Shown one piece after another: positions 25,362 through 35,138 of a stretch of 64,000 bases of DNA; the stretch's first letter is position 1; every line of letters starts with the position of its first letter. The notes beneath the pieces are model-generated. The model did not search any database, was not told the origin of the DNA, and was given only the letters and a program-made list of their open reading frames with translations. Source of the stretch: Mesostigma viride (taxonomy: Eukaryota > Streptophyta > Mesostigmatophyceae > Mesostigmatales > Mesostigmataceae); contig RPFO01001792.1 of NCBI GenBank assembly GCA_009746045.1, positions 1-64,000 of the forward strand, in the 5' to 3' direction. The position numbers and the translations under genes are program-made.

Positions 25362-26754
25362 CCCCCTTAGTGGGACAAGCTGGAAACAATGTCTCACACA
25401 AACATGGTGGCCAGGTGACCCTGGAGCAACGCACCACACACAAGGACAATAGGGCTAGTCGCCACTAACATTTCCCACAGTGTAGAACACAAAAACCAGG
25501 TAGAGGAGCAATAACGTCTCCTCTCGTGTGGCGTGAGCCTTCCCGTCATCACCCCCCTTGGGCTTGGGTGCTGAACCACAGGAAAGACAACCGTCGGGCA
25601 TGAGGGTGGCTAGCTAGGAAAGAGCCTGGAAACACGCACCCCTCCCCCCTTGCTCCTGATAGTCACAGAAAGACATGGCCATCAACCACCTACCCCCCCT
25701 TAAAGAATACAGGGGCAAGGAAGTACTGGTACACAAGACCAGCTTTAAAAATCACTAATACGTTTGATTAGCTTTAAACACTGACACCCCGAGTCAGCTT
25801 CAAACAGGTACAAATAGTGACAAATAGCGCCCCTTGCTCACAAAAAGAACAAGCAGGATCCACCCAACGCCAGTGAATCCCCCGACGGGCCTCCTTGCAC
25901 GATAGGTCTCGCTCCCTACACAAACGTAGAGCTAGCGCCTCGTGCCTCAAAAACATATTTGCTTGCAGGGCCCCCAAGTCTTCGCGAAATATAAATCAGC
26001 CCTTTCTCCAAGCCATCAATGAAGGCGCCTTTTGCCAATTGAAAGGCTCGCCCCGTTCACGAATACAAAACAAAGCTGGTCGTAATCAGGGCGTCCCCCT
26101 TTGCTGACCACCGCTTTACAGTTCCAAAAAGGTAAATCATATCAAGTCTGCACATTTGCCCTTGAACAACACAGGGCCAGCACCCATAAGTGATCCCCTA
26201 TTTAGCCAGGTAGCTAGACTGGCAAAACAGGATCTCGCCACAAAAAAGTCTCGAGTGCCCCAACCTTCAAAGACTCAGCAAATTGAAGAACACGCCGCAT
26301 CGCGGCTGTACAGACCCCCTCGACTGCGATCGAGCAGATTTTCAACAATACTCAAAAACCAGCAAAGTGCGATAGCTCATAAGAACCGTCAAATCTTGGG
26401 CTTTCCAACGACGCCTTGAACGCCAGATTTCGTGTAGAAACGCGACGACCACAGCAAAACGCGCAAACCAATCTGCGCCAGCAAACCCGCTCCGTGAGAG
26501 AGACGTTTACAACAAGAACGGACAGGAAAAAGCTCCATTCTCCACAAGCTTGACGTCGTTGAAATCGCCATAAAAAACTGGTTTCAACGAACCCAAGAAC
26601 GCCCCAAACGGACGTCAAACAAGAAAGTTACGTCCATCTCGAGAAATCAGGCGCTTATACTCCGAGCCGTGAGCTCGCGAAAAAGAAGGGAATATGCTCG
26701 AGCCAAAGCATGACTTCGAGCCCAAAGATTCCTCACGATCCTTGCGCGATACCA

Positions 26755-27425
26755 TGTTACAAATACAGGTAGTCGGAGGAAAGTTCCGATCAATATTGCT
26801 TGATTACATTTTCATTATCAATATTCCATAGCCAAGTCAAAAGACAAGAAGAGAGGGAGAGAAAGTGTATGGACAACACTTTTCACTTCATTCAGCATGC
26901 AAGCGCCTGCAACTTTAACCGTTAGATCAAGATCTGACGATCTAGGTGTGGCGGCGCTTATGTGACATAAAGCTCTACCCATTGACCACAAGATTCCTAC
27001 CAGTTTATGGCACTAACTGTGGTCACCATAGAGTCCACATCTGACCACCCATACATGGGCTCTGATCTTGCTCGGTGCATGACATCATTCTCATGCGCCA
27101 TACAAACTTATGGCACTAGCATAGAATTCCATAAGACAAGTCCACATGTGCTTGCACATACAGGCATTGAGACACAAGTGTCGGCGCCCAACAAATAAAT
27201 GGCGCGGCGCTATCATGACAAGCTACAAGTGACGCAACGTGGGCGTACTGGGACAAAGCCACAGTGCCTCCTAGGCAGCGCCGGAACGTCCAAGTCGTGC
27301 GCGAAGCGCGAATTCCTTTTGGCATCACATGGATAAAGTCCATTATTGTCATCCCACTAATTCGGCTAACTGACAGCCAGAAAAAAAACTAGTGCCGGGA
27401 CTGCCTTGGCCCACTACGGCTGACA
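26755..27425 (-). repeat. LTR of the minus-strand non-autonomous element (its 5' LTR)
   Basis: 671 bp. The primer-binding-like TGGTATCGCGC lies directly inside it on the minus strand, which sets the orientation. Confidence 0.92.
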
Positions 27426-27700
27426 GTGTAAGTGCCAGTTGTCCTCCAACAAGCCCAGGAAATCACATGCCAAAGCTCTACCTCAGAGCATTGGTGATCT
27501 GCAGTGTGATATCCAACACATCAGGGGCATGCAACTGTTGGTGTGCGTGGACAGGTACACAAAGTACAAGGTGCTAGAGCATTTACCTTCTATGAAGAAC
27601 AGGTACTTGCTGGCTGCCCTGCAGAATGTAAGAGCCAAGTTTCCTATACCACAAGGATCCAGGTGGACATGCAGTTTCAGCATCTCAAGGGTGATCCCAC

Positions 27701-28444
27701 TGTCAGAAACCGGGGCTCGGAGGAAAGATCTTTTGCCTGTTATGACCCAGATATTGCACAAGTGTATGGAAAAGACTTCTTGTATTAAAATACGTTTACT
27801 GAGAGTGGAAAACACGGTGCGGCCAACACTGGGCGCAGTCTACCATAGCCAACACTGGGCCAGGGCAAATGACAATGCCAACACTGGGCAGGGTCACACG
27901 ACCAACACTGGGTCGGGGGCCACACACGGCTTGCAAGCAAACAACTCTAGGCACACAAAGTAGTGGCGGCTAATGCATTATGCACCGTTGATTTACATCT
28001 GACGGCACTGCAGCTTAGCGTCTCTACAACCACGGAAAGAACACTAGATAATAACGACTTTGCAGCCTGTAATCTATTGTCCACATCATGGTACATTGTG
28101 TGTGTGGTCTGATAGGCTCAAAGTCCTATCGCCTCCAGGGCGGCACCACAAACTGCGGACCTGATCTGATCCGGAGAGAGCCGATGTAAATTACGGCACC
28201 TGTAACGGTGCTGACAGGTAACGCTTGCTGTATTCCGAGCAACATCATTCGGAATTTAGTACACTCAAACATTGTATATGATATTAAGTTAGTCAACGAC
28301 CTGTGGGTGCAATTAATAGGGATGCAAACCCAACAACAAGTCGTGTAAATAAACACCTAGCTGACGGCGTCAATTTTCCCCGCATATAATGCGTGATAAC
28401 ATAATGCGTGACAAAAGTAGAGAAACATCGCTAGATATTTGACA
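27701..28444. mobile_element. solo LTR (744 bp) with CCCAC target duplication
   Basis: The segment starts TGTCAGAAAC and ends ATATTTGACA, a TGTCA/TGACA inverted terminus. It is bounded by CCCAC at 27,696-27,700 and 28,445-28,449. It interrupts the outer integrase, and the integrase frame continues exactly across it if one CCCAC copy is counted. Five copies of CCAACACTGGG (27,827-27,912) form an internal repeat. It is unrelated to the other LTRs in the window. It most likely arose by LTR-LTR recombination. Confidence 0.85.
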
Positions 28445-29369
28445 CCCACCCTTCCTGAGTTGCTGGTTACACCTAGGGAGGCTCATGGGCAGCAGGGTGC
28501 TATAGCGAGGGCAATCCAGGAGGTCAAGAAATTGATCATCTCTGAAGACTGGGTACCCTTGTCTGCACCTGCACCTGTCAGGAGTGCATGGTTGAGGAAC
28601 GTGGAGCAGCAGCTGAACAGCAGGGTCAATTTCTACTATGATGGAGTTGCTGTCAGCCTGGCAATGGGTCTATATCATGGCCTGTGCCCCCCACATGTGC
28701 TGGAGGGCTGGAAACATGCTGCACATGTCACCTTTGCCAATTTCCAGGCCAGACCTTATGGTCATAGCCAGGTTGCCTGATGACATGCTGATGGAGCTAG
28801 GGTCTGCCAAGGTGGCTGATCAGGTCAGAGCTTCGTCTGGCATTCTGTTGTCTGCAGTGGATTTATCACAACCCATTTGCATGGAGCTGTATGTGGATAG
28901 CTCAATGGACAGCAGGCAGGTCTCCAAGGTCAGGGGCAGGGCTGCAGGGCTCTTTGTGCTCAGACAGGAAGGCCTGGGGAGTTTGGTGAGCTGGTTCAGT
29001 CGCCTGCACAAACGGGTGGCTGTCAGCAGTGATGTGGCTGAATGCAGGGCTATTTGTGAAGGTATTCACACAAGCCTTTATCTGAAGGAGTTACTTCATC
29101 AGATGACTTCTAACACTCCTTGGCCACTTCAAGTTACCACTCTTCTAAAAACAGACTCCATGGGGATGGTGCAGTTTGTGCACAGACAGATGGCCAGAAG
29201 TAGGGACTTGGATTATCTCCTTCTAAAGGAATTGTCCTCCTTGGCCAATATTGAGCATATCCCTGGGGTTGATAATCCTGCTGATGCTTTGACCAAGCTA
29301 GTGCAGAAGGCAGCAGTGCAGTACAAGGTTCTTCAGTCTCTGATGGACCCATCTCAGCAAGCTGTCTAA

Positions 29370-32049
29370 GCTGGTGCATGGTTATAGGGCATTGGAGAAG
29401 CAGGTTGTGTGGTAGTGTCAGCATTGTGACTGGCATAATACCTGTATTTTAGTCTGTACTAAGGCTCATGGACCATGGTACACTCACTCTGATCATAATC
29501 AGGATACAGCCAGGTTTTGGCTGGGGTTCATGCTGTTGACTACACAAGGTTGACAGGTCCATTACAGACCATGTATTCTATTTTAAAAGAAATGTATATT
29601 TGTACATACTTCTCACAATGGTCTGGGAACCTTCATACTGGGGTTTATAGGGCGGGGTTCGATTCCCTGGTATTATGTTTCTACAAGCTGGCCTGTTCAG
29701 GTGTTTGCCTGTTCAGACTTCCCTAGTTCCCCAGGGCAGGATTTAATTGTTGCCTATGTGTTTCATTTTGTCATTTGTTTGCTGTGGCAGTTTACCATCT
29801 GGCAAGTAGACGGGCGCCGTAAGACGGGCGCCAATAGACCCCTGTTGAGAGTCTGAATGACAGGCAAACTATTGTAATACGCCTTACTTTGTCAAGTGGT
29901 ATTATAATTGTCATGGATTTATTGTACTTATATTGAATATGTACTGGGTTTTATGGGATTAGTATCTGGGATTAATGTAACTCACCGCCAGAAGGTCATT
30001 GTACTGGAGGCTCTAGCTACCGAGGTGATGGGATTAATTCCTGGAGAAGACCTCATAGAATTAACCTGTATGTATTTAATTTTGTGTTTCTAATATCTGG
30101 TGGTACTCTGTAATGCCACTTCCATAGGTTTTTCTCCATTTCTCATGGAATGGTTTTCCCTGTGGCAGATCTGTTTCTTTTCCAGTTCCTTAAAAGAAAA
30201 GGCTGGGGGAATGGCATTGGCCATTAACACGTCCCCTGTAGAAACTCAGTCCTAAAAATAGGACTGAGTATACCATCTTTGAGATCATGTGGCGGTAAGG
30301 GTAGGGGGGTACCCCATATGTTTGATATGCATCATAGCACTCAATATCATGCTAATGCTTGGGCATGTGCATAAAAAATCATATGTTGACCAAATCATGT
30401 AAAATTATACATGACTCTCAACCCTTACTCGCGATTTTGGAATTTTCTGTGGAAGCACGAGTGTGTAAAATCCAATAAAATCCATATTCACTATTAAAAA
30501 TCATAGGCATGTAGATATTAGAGTTCTTGAACTGTGGCAAAAAACTGGACTCAATTCGGCCACTGGCACTGCCTGAAACATGCAAAACACTGCCAGTCCT
30601 ATAAATAGGACTGGGCCTTGGTAACAAAATGCTAGCATGGGAGTGCGGTCGTACTACACACCACCGTGGCCACCAACCATGCCAATCAACTCATTTCCCT
30701 TCCAGCATAATAGGACAACATGCTTGCATCATCATATTGCAGTTATATTATACCTTATAATGTGTGAGAGCCTATGCAAGCACGTAGGGAATGGGTTTGG
30801 ATACCTACCCACGAAAGGTTTTTTTTTGTGTGTTAACCACCAATGTATTGGGCAGGTTAAGCATATTTCAAGTGTCTCTAACAAGAATGGACATGGATAA
30901 AACTGTTTTGCCTTGCCATGGCATGGCCAACATACTTGCTGGCACATGATGACAGTGGTTTACCACCAAGATCTTTCACTCACCCATATAAGCTTGAAAG
31001 CACCCTTGACGAGGCCCATGGCCACACAATTATGCAGTATGAACGTAGCAAAAGAACAACTAACATCTATAAAGGTGTTTAAACCCATACAGCGCCTAAA
31101 AACCTGCACAACTACACCAGGGCAAGGCAAATGCCTGGCAACATCATCTAAAAAGGGGGTTTTGGAGAGGGGCAGGCAACGGTCAAGAAAGAGCATCAAG
31201 ACTCGAAACTGGCAACACCTCGCAAGCTTAAACTCATGTAAGAACATCAAGAAATGATGAGACAACGATATTCCGGCTTTACCTTGCATGGCTGGCGTTA
31301 CCTTGGCCCAGGCGGTGCCCGCAAAAGTGGCACTTTGAGGCACACACACCATGACGTGACAGAGTGGTCGAAATCATCAAATCTATACTGCCACTAAGTC
31401 AATTCTATGACAATGCATGATAAAAGGTAGAAAGATACCTATAAATCCTTCGAATTTCGCCGGAAAGCAGTTGTAGTAATCAATTCCGTCGGCCTGCCTG
31501 ATCGCAGCTTTTTCCAGCAAGAACGGTGCCGACACCTAGTAAATCGCATCCCCGCGAGCTGAAAATTGACTTGTATCATCTCTAGGATATATAAAATCTA
31601 TTTCCTGAGTTTGGCCAGCTATATCGTCGGAAAACGTAAACTGCATGCATGGGCGCAAGCCGCCATGGCTAGGTCGTGCATTTCCGGAACTCACGTTTCA
31701 CGTGGAAAAGTACCCTTACCACCTGTTCTTTGACCGTACATTTAGCCGCTCATACCAAATCCAAAAAAATCGCAAAAATATGTCCAAGAAAGATCTTTTC
31801 ACGTAGTATTTGAATAAATTTTGAGGGAATTTTTTTGACAAACCTTCCGATCGGGGCAAATTTTCTACGAAACCCCAAATCTCAGTCCTAAATTTAGGAC
31901 TGAGTTGAACTCAGTCCTAAAAATAGGTGTGGCTACAGACGACGTGTTAAAGACATCTGTTCAAGCTTCAAGCTGGAGTGAAGGACATTTCAAGCTACTT
32001 CAAGGGTCCCTGGCAGGGGATGTGATCCCTAAAGAAAAGAAGGGATTGG
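29370..32049 (+). other. 3' untranslated part of the outer element with a further insertion
   Basis: 2.7 kb without a gene, against 0.75 kb in the inner element. A 21-base segment at 29,650-29,671 (GGCGGGGTTCGATTCCCTGG core) and TTGTACATACTTCTCA near 29,600 are shared with the inner element's 3' region. An extra block of about 1.7 kb is bounded by the 20-bp direct repeat AACTCAGTCCTAAAAATAGG (30,243-30,262 and 31,908-31,927). It ends in the purine tract before the 3' LTR. Confidence 0.6.
30243..31927. repeat. block bounded by a 20-bp direct repeat with palindromic ends
   Basis: AACTCAGTCCTAAAAATAGG occurs at both ends. Near both ends the sequence also forms a CTCAGTCCTA...TAGGACTGAG hairpin (30,245-30,269 and 31,881-31,905), and CAGTCCTATAAATAGGACTG appears at about 30,593-30,612. 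The direct repeat could be a long target duplication of a LINE-like insertion, or a mobile element with palindromic termini. No coding sequence is recognised inside. Confidence 0.4.
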
Positions 32050-32113
32050 AGTTAACGTGAAGGATTTACGTTAGATGGATAGAGATTGTTACGCTCTTTC
32101 CAACGGCACCTTG
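32050..32113 (+). repeat. 3' LTR of the outer element, left part
   Basis: The first 64 bp of the LTR (AGTTAACGTGAAGG...GGCACCTTG). It is cut at CCTTG (32,109-32,113) by the inner element. The continuation is at 40,150 after the duplicated CCTTG (40,145-40,149). Confidence 0.88.
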
Positions 32114-32812
32114 AGTTAACGCCAAGCGCATTGGCGTGATCCTAATTCGGCATATCTCTGCGATTCCAGCGGCACCGGAACGAGTTCATTCCGACGAGTA
32201 TCAAGAAAGTTATGGCGTTCCGACTTCCCGGTCGCGCGCGAGCGCGAGCCGGCTGTTCTTCTAAGTCGGACGTGAATATTTGCCGACGACATATGGGGTC
32301 GACAGTAATTCCTGGGCTGACAGGAATTAGGTGCTGTACCTACGACGGTATTGGATTAATACGTCGTACGCAGGAAATAGGAACCTTAACCTGTGGTCTG
32401 TTGGTACCGCAGGCTTAGCCCTGGACTTCTAGGTGCAGATGCAATAATCACTGTGGTGACTGTACTCTGTGGTCACTGTGCCTGTATGGCAGACCTACTG
32501 TATAGGAACTGGGCGCTGTACAGGTAGTGAATACTGTACCGGGGGTGTTATTACTGAGCAGGCCTCCTAGGCTGCTCAGGACTAGCAAGCACAGTGCACA
32601 AGTATATAAACAATAGGCCAGTGCCAAATGGGCATCTCTTGCGAGCCCGCCTCACGTGTTGTGCCTTGACTTGGCAAGCGCGTGTACAAGCCTCAAGTGT
32701 GTGAGCGCTGTAAACATTATCCGATTTTAACAAAGCTCCGTTTCCAACCATATTCACACATTGCTGCATTGCAACCATATCCTTCACATTGCGTGTGCTA
32801 AGAAAGTTAACT
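32114..32812 (+). repeat. 5' LTR of the inner element
   Basis: 699 bp from AGTTAACGCCAAGCGC to GAAAGTTAACT. The ends form an AGTTAA/TTAACT inverted repeat instead of TG/CA. The bases after it (CAAATTACAACCAG) show no TGG-starting primer site. Confidence 0.92.
32603..32610 (+). promoter_or_regulatory. TATA box in the inner element LTR
   Basis: TATATAAA in the context GCACAAGTATATAAACAATAGG. The same box is kept in the 3' LTR (39,934-39,941) and in the third copy (42,354-42,361), which marks the probable U3/R promoter. Confidence 0.65.
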
Positions 32813-32905
32813 CAAATTACAACCAGTCTCAGCGGAACGGCCAGGAGGGTCGTTGCCGGTTGCGGTGTGCAGCGTTGACGACGAGAGGAGCTCGTCCGGT
32901 GGTGA

Positions 32906-33826
32906 ATGGTGCAGGAGGAACAACGGCAGCAGGATTTCCGGTTTCGGCAGTCTGCTGGGGGTTCGATTTCTCCTGAATTACGCCGTGTCGTTCGGGATCT
33001 ATCTTTATTGCTTGCAGATCGTCCGCCTGTAAATCGCAGCTTCGTGCAATTCGTCGACGACCAGGTCGAAGATTGGGAGCGAATTCTGCGACACGTACAA
33101 ACCATCGTCATTCCGGAGCACCGGAGCATCGACGACCTTGAGCAGGAGCTTCACGGGTTGGTCGGCATCCAGACGGTGATTACTGCAGTAGCAGAGCGAG
33201 TGCGGACGGAGTTGGCAGCAAGGCGAGGCGAGGTTGCGGAAGCAGCTGGCGCAGGGCGACACGAGTTTGTGCCGACAGTAGCGGGCGCGGGAGTACCACG
33301 TGCTTTCGCAGGCGGCATCGGCGACGAGGGTGTTGCAGCGGGGCCAGTTAGGCGTGAACGACGCGGAGCGGAGCATCACAGGCGGCTTGCAGAGGTCGGG
33401 GCGACAGCGGAAGCCATCGCCGGAGGACAGCGCGCGACAAGAGTCGGCAGGTTTCCAGAGCGAGTAAGAGTTCCTTTTCAGGAGCTGCCCCCGCCCCTTC
33501 GCGTTCGTGTGACGCGTTGGGAGGAGTTTGCACCTCTTAGGTACGAGAGTGACCTTGAGGTAGGAGCAGGGGGTGTCGCTGGGCTAGGCGACGAGACACT
33601 TGGCGACCACGAGGTGCCAACGTACAATCCGCGAGGTGCCAACGACGGGTTGTCACCTGTCTACTTTACCAACGGTGACGATTCAGTCATCGCGGGCCGA
33701 CAGCGGGTCGACGACGGCGCAGCAGGTAGCAGGGTACCAGAGCTGATTGTGGTGAGCGACAGCGACGACGACAGCGACAAGGAGAACCAGGACGCGCCTG
33801 GGGCCAGCCGTGGTGGTCTTGCCTGA
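32906..33826 (+). CDS. inner element ORF1, uncharacterised protein upstream of gag
   Basis: 306 codons, intact, starting with ATG 93 bp after the LTR. Residues about 1-110 are Gln/Arg-rich and then strongly helical (FVQFVDDQVEDWERI, DDLEQELHGLVG), suggesting a coiled coil. Residues about 110-200 are Ala/Gly/Arg-rich. The C-terminus is acidic and Ser-rich (VSDSDDDSDKENQ). No catalytic motif or zinc site is visible. The start is supported by the third copy, where the same MVQEEQRQQ start is preserved at 42,657. The outer element has an ORF of similar size in the same place. It may be a capsid-like or nucleic-acid-binding accessory protein. No function is claimed. Confidence 0.75.
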   Translation: MVQEEQRQQDFRFRQSAGGSISPELRRVVRDLSLLLADRPPVNRSFVQFVDDQVEDWERILRHVQTIVIPEHRSIDDLEQELHGLVGIQTVITAVAERVRTELAARRGEVAEAAGAGRHEFVPTVAGAGVPRAFAGGIGDEGVAAGPVRRERRGAEHHRRLAEVGATAEAIAGGQRATRVGRFPERVRVPFQELPPPLRVRVTRWEEFAPLRYESDLEVGAGGVAGLGDETLGDHEVPTYNPRGANDGLSPVYFTNGDDSVIAGRQRVDDGAAGSRVPELIVVSDSDDDSDKENQDAPGASRGGLA

Positions 33827-33928
33827 GTGGTAACACTTGGCACTTTCCTTTCTTGTTCAGTAGCTTATATTGCTTTAATTGCTGCTTGGCCACTTGGCTG
33901 GCTGTAGCAGATCTGAACAGAGGCCATC

Positions 33929-35105
33929 ATGGAGGATGGAGCTATCAACCAACAAGCGGGCTTTATGGGCTTGGACGGCGCGGCGCTGGGATGGATGGAC
34001 GCGATGGACGCGGTGGACGCGATGGACGCGGGGACGGCCAGGCGCTGGGAGACCAGGCTGAGGTGCCAGATAATCAGAGCCAAGGATCGCAGGGCGGGCA
34101 GCACGCGCCAGCCGCAGATCAAGCGGCGCCTAAGCGACCAACTGTTGCTGAGGGGTACGCGGTGCTAGGCCAGTTTCAGTCCATCAAGGACAATTGGCAG
34201 CCCCGGGATGCTGAGAGGATGTTAGAGGACATGAACTTGTACACGGAGATATACAACGGTGACAAGCTTCGCATCCTGGCGTCTAGTGCCTACATACGGC
34301 AGTCGGCGAGGCGGCTGTTCAAGTTTGTTCGGGAGCGACACGCGGCGGGGGACACCTGGCGGCGTTTATGACGCGACTCAGGTCGTTCCTGAGTGACAAG
34401 AGGACCATAGATGGGTCCCACCTGAAGCAAGAATACCTGGACTACAAGCCCATCAAGGGGCAACTAGTGGTCCACGCCTTTGAAGACTTCGTCAAGCTGA
34501 GGGAGGACGCCATGGCCAAGGGCTTCTTCGTCGCAGATCGGATGGCCATGGGCGACTTTCTCAAGTCGCTGCAGCTGGATCCGGTCACCATGGATAATGT
34601 GACCATCCACATGCGACAGGTCCATGGCTGGGCAGCCATGACGGACCAGTTGTATGAGTGTTTCAGCGGCAAGTACGTGGGTGGTAAGCGCCCTCGTCAG
34701 GGTGATGAGGAGGCCACTGAACCCACGGTTAAGTCCATGAGGGGATCGGGCCACGGGGGCCCAGCGCCCTCGAGAGGGCCTGAGACCTCTTCAAGGGGTC
34801 GAGGAAGGTCCAGGAGGGGGCGTGACAGAAGGGCTGGACGGGGGACCCCGCCGAAGTCGGGACATCCACAGTCCCAGTTTGACTTCAAGAGGGTGGGTGG
34901 TCCTCCCAAGGCTGGGCCCAGCAGTGGGACCTCACGGGACATCAGTCAGGTGGAATGTTATTTCTGCCAGGGGAAGGGTCACTTCAGGAATGAGTGTCCC
35001 TCGTACCTGAGGCAGGAAGGTCAGAGCAAGCCAGCTCAGGGTGGCAGCAAGGACAAGGCTGGTCCATCCCAGGACAAGGGCAAGGGCAAGGCTGCTGATC
35101 ATTGA
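33929..35105 (+). pseudogene. inner element gag with two frameshifts
   Basis: ATG at 33,929 (MEDGAINQQAG) opens a frame that passes through a 9-bp ATGGACGCG-type repeat (33,990-34,035). Coding quality then continues in the next frame to a stop at 34,371, and in a third frame from 34,368 to the TGA at 35,103-35,105. The capsid-like region (NLYTEIYNGDKL, GFFVADRMAMGDF) corresponds to the outer gag. A basic Arg/Gly stretch precedes the CCHC knuckle CYFCQGKGHFRNEC at about 34,957-35,000. The last segment is in frame with pol. The first shift lies in a slippage-prone repeat. The second, near 34,366, looks like a 1-base indel. Confidence 0.75.
35103..35105 (+). other. UGA between gag and in-frame pol, candidate readthrough stop
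   Basis: TGA is followed by CTT, and the same frame is then open for 3.6 kb through pol. The outer element has TGA-CTG at 24,125-24,127 with the frame likewise open beyond. UGA followed by CU is the known leaky context type for translational readthrough. That it operates here is inference. Confidence 0.5.
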
Positions 35106-35138
35106 CTTGAGCCTGCACACATCCCTGAACCCTGGAGG

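Larger units (their letters stand above)
24691..27425 (-). mobile_element. non-autonomous LTR retrotransposon (LARD/TRIM-like), minus strand
   Basis: Two 671-bp LTRs (24,691-25,361 and 26,755-27,425) that look identical enclose 1,393 bp. They are flanked by GTGTA (24,686-24,690 and 27,426-27,430). Read on the minus strand the LTR is TGTCAG...GTAACA. TGGTATCGCGC, a tRNA-iMet-like primer site, follows the 5' LTR immediately (26,754 downward). AAGGGGG precedes the 3' LTR (25,362-25,368), a polypurine tract. No gag or pol coding is seen, so it must be mobilised in trans. It disrupts the outer element's integrase. LTR identity implies a recent insertion. Confidence 0.92.
24125..29369 (+). pseudogene. 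outer element pol remnant (integrase and RNase H, no protease or RT)
   Basis: After the gag UGA the same frame is open to 24,535. An integrase zinc-binding segment (IHNMFGHA, CQQAASRC) appears at 24,561-24,685 in another frame. The integrase core resumes after the minus-strand LTR element (IRGMQLLVCVDRYTKYK at about 27,517-27,570) and again after the solo LTR (TPREAHGQQG at about 28,470). At about 28,750 the integrase C-terminus is fused to the end of RT and an RNase H-like domain (VDSSMDSRQVSKVRGRA, SSDVAECRAICEGI, NPADALTKL), which ends at 29,369. Compared with the inner element about 1.9 kb covering protease and most of RT is missing. Confidence 0.8.

Noticed and set aside
27439-27963. Separate 174-codon gene
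   Set aside because: It is a frame crossing from the outer integrase into the solo LTR. Only the first half is coding-like.
29651-29670. tRNA gene suggested by GGTTCGATTCC
   Set aside because: No acceptor stem, D arm or anticodon arm can be drawn around it in either element. Kept only as a B-box-like finding.
32212-32418. 68-codon ORF repeated at 39,543
   Set aside because: Contained within the inner element's LTRs, with no start context or domain.
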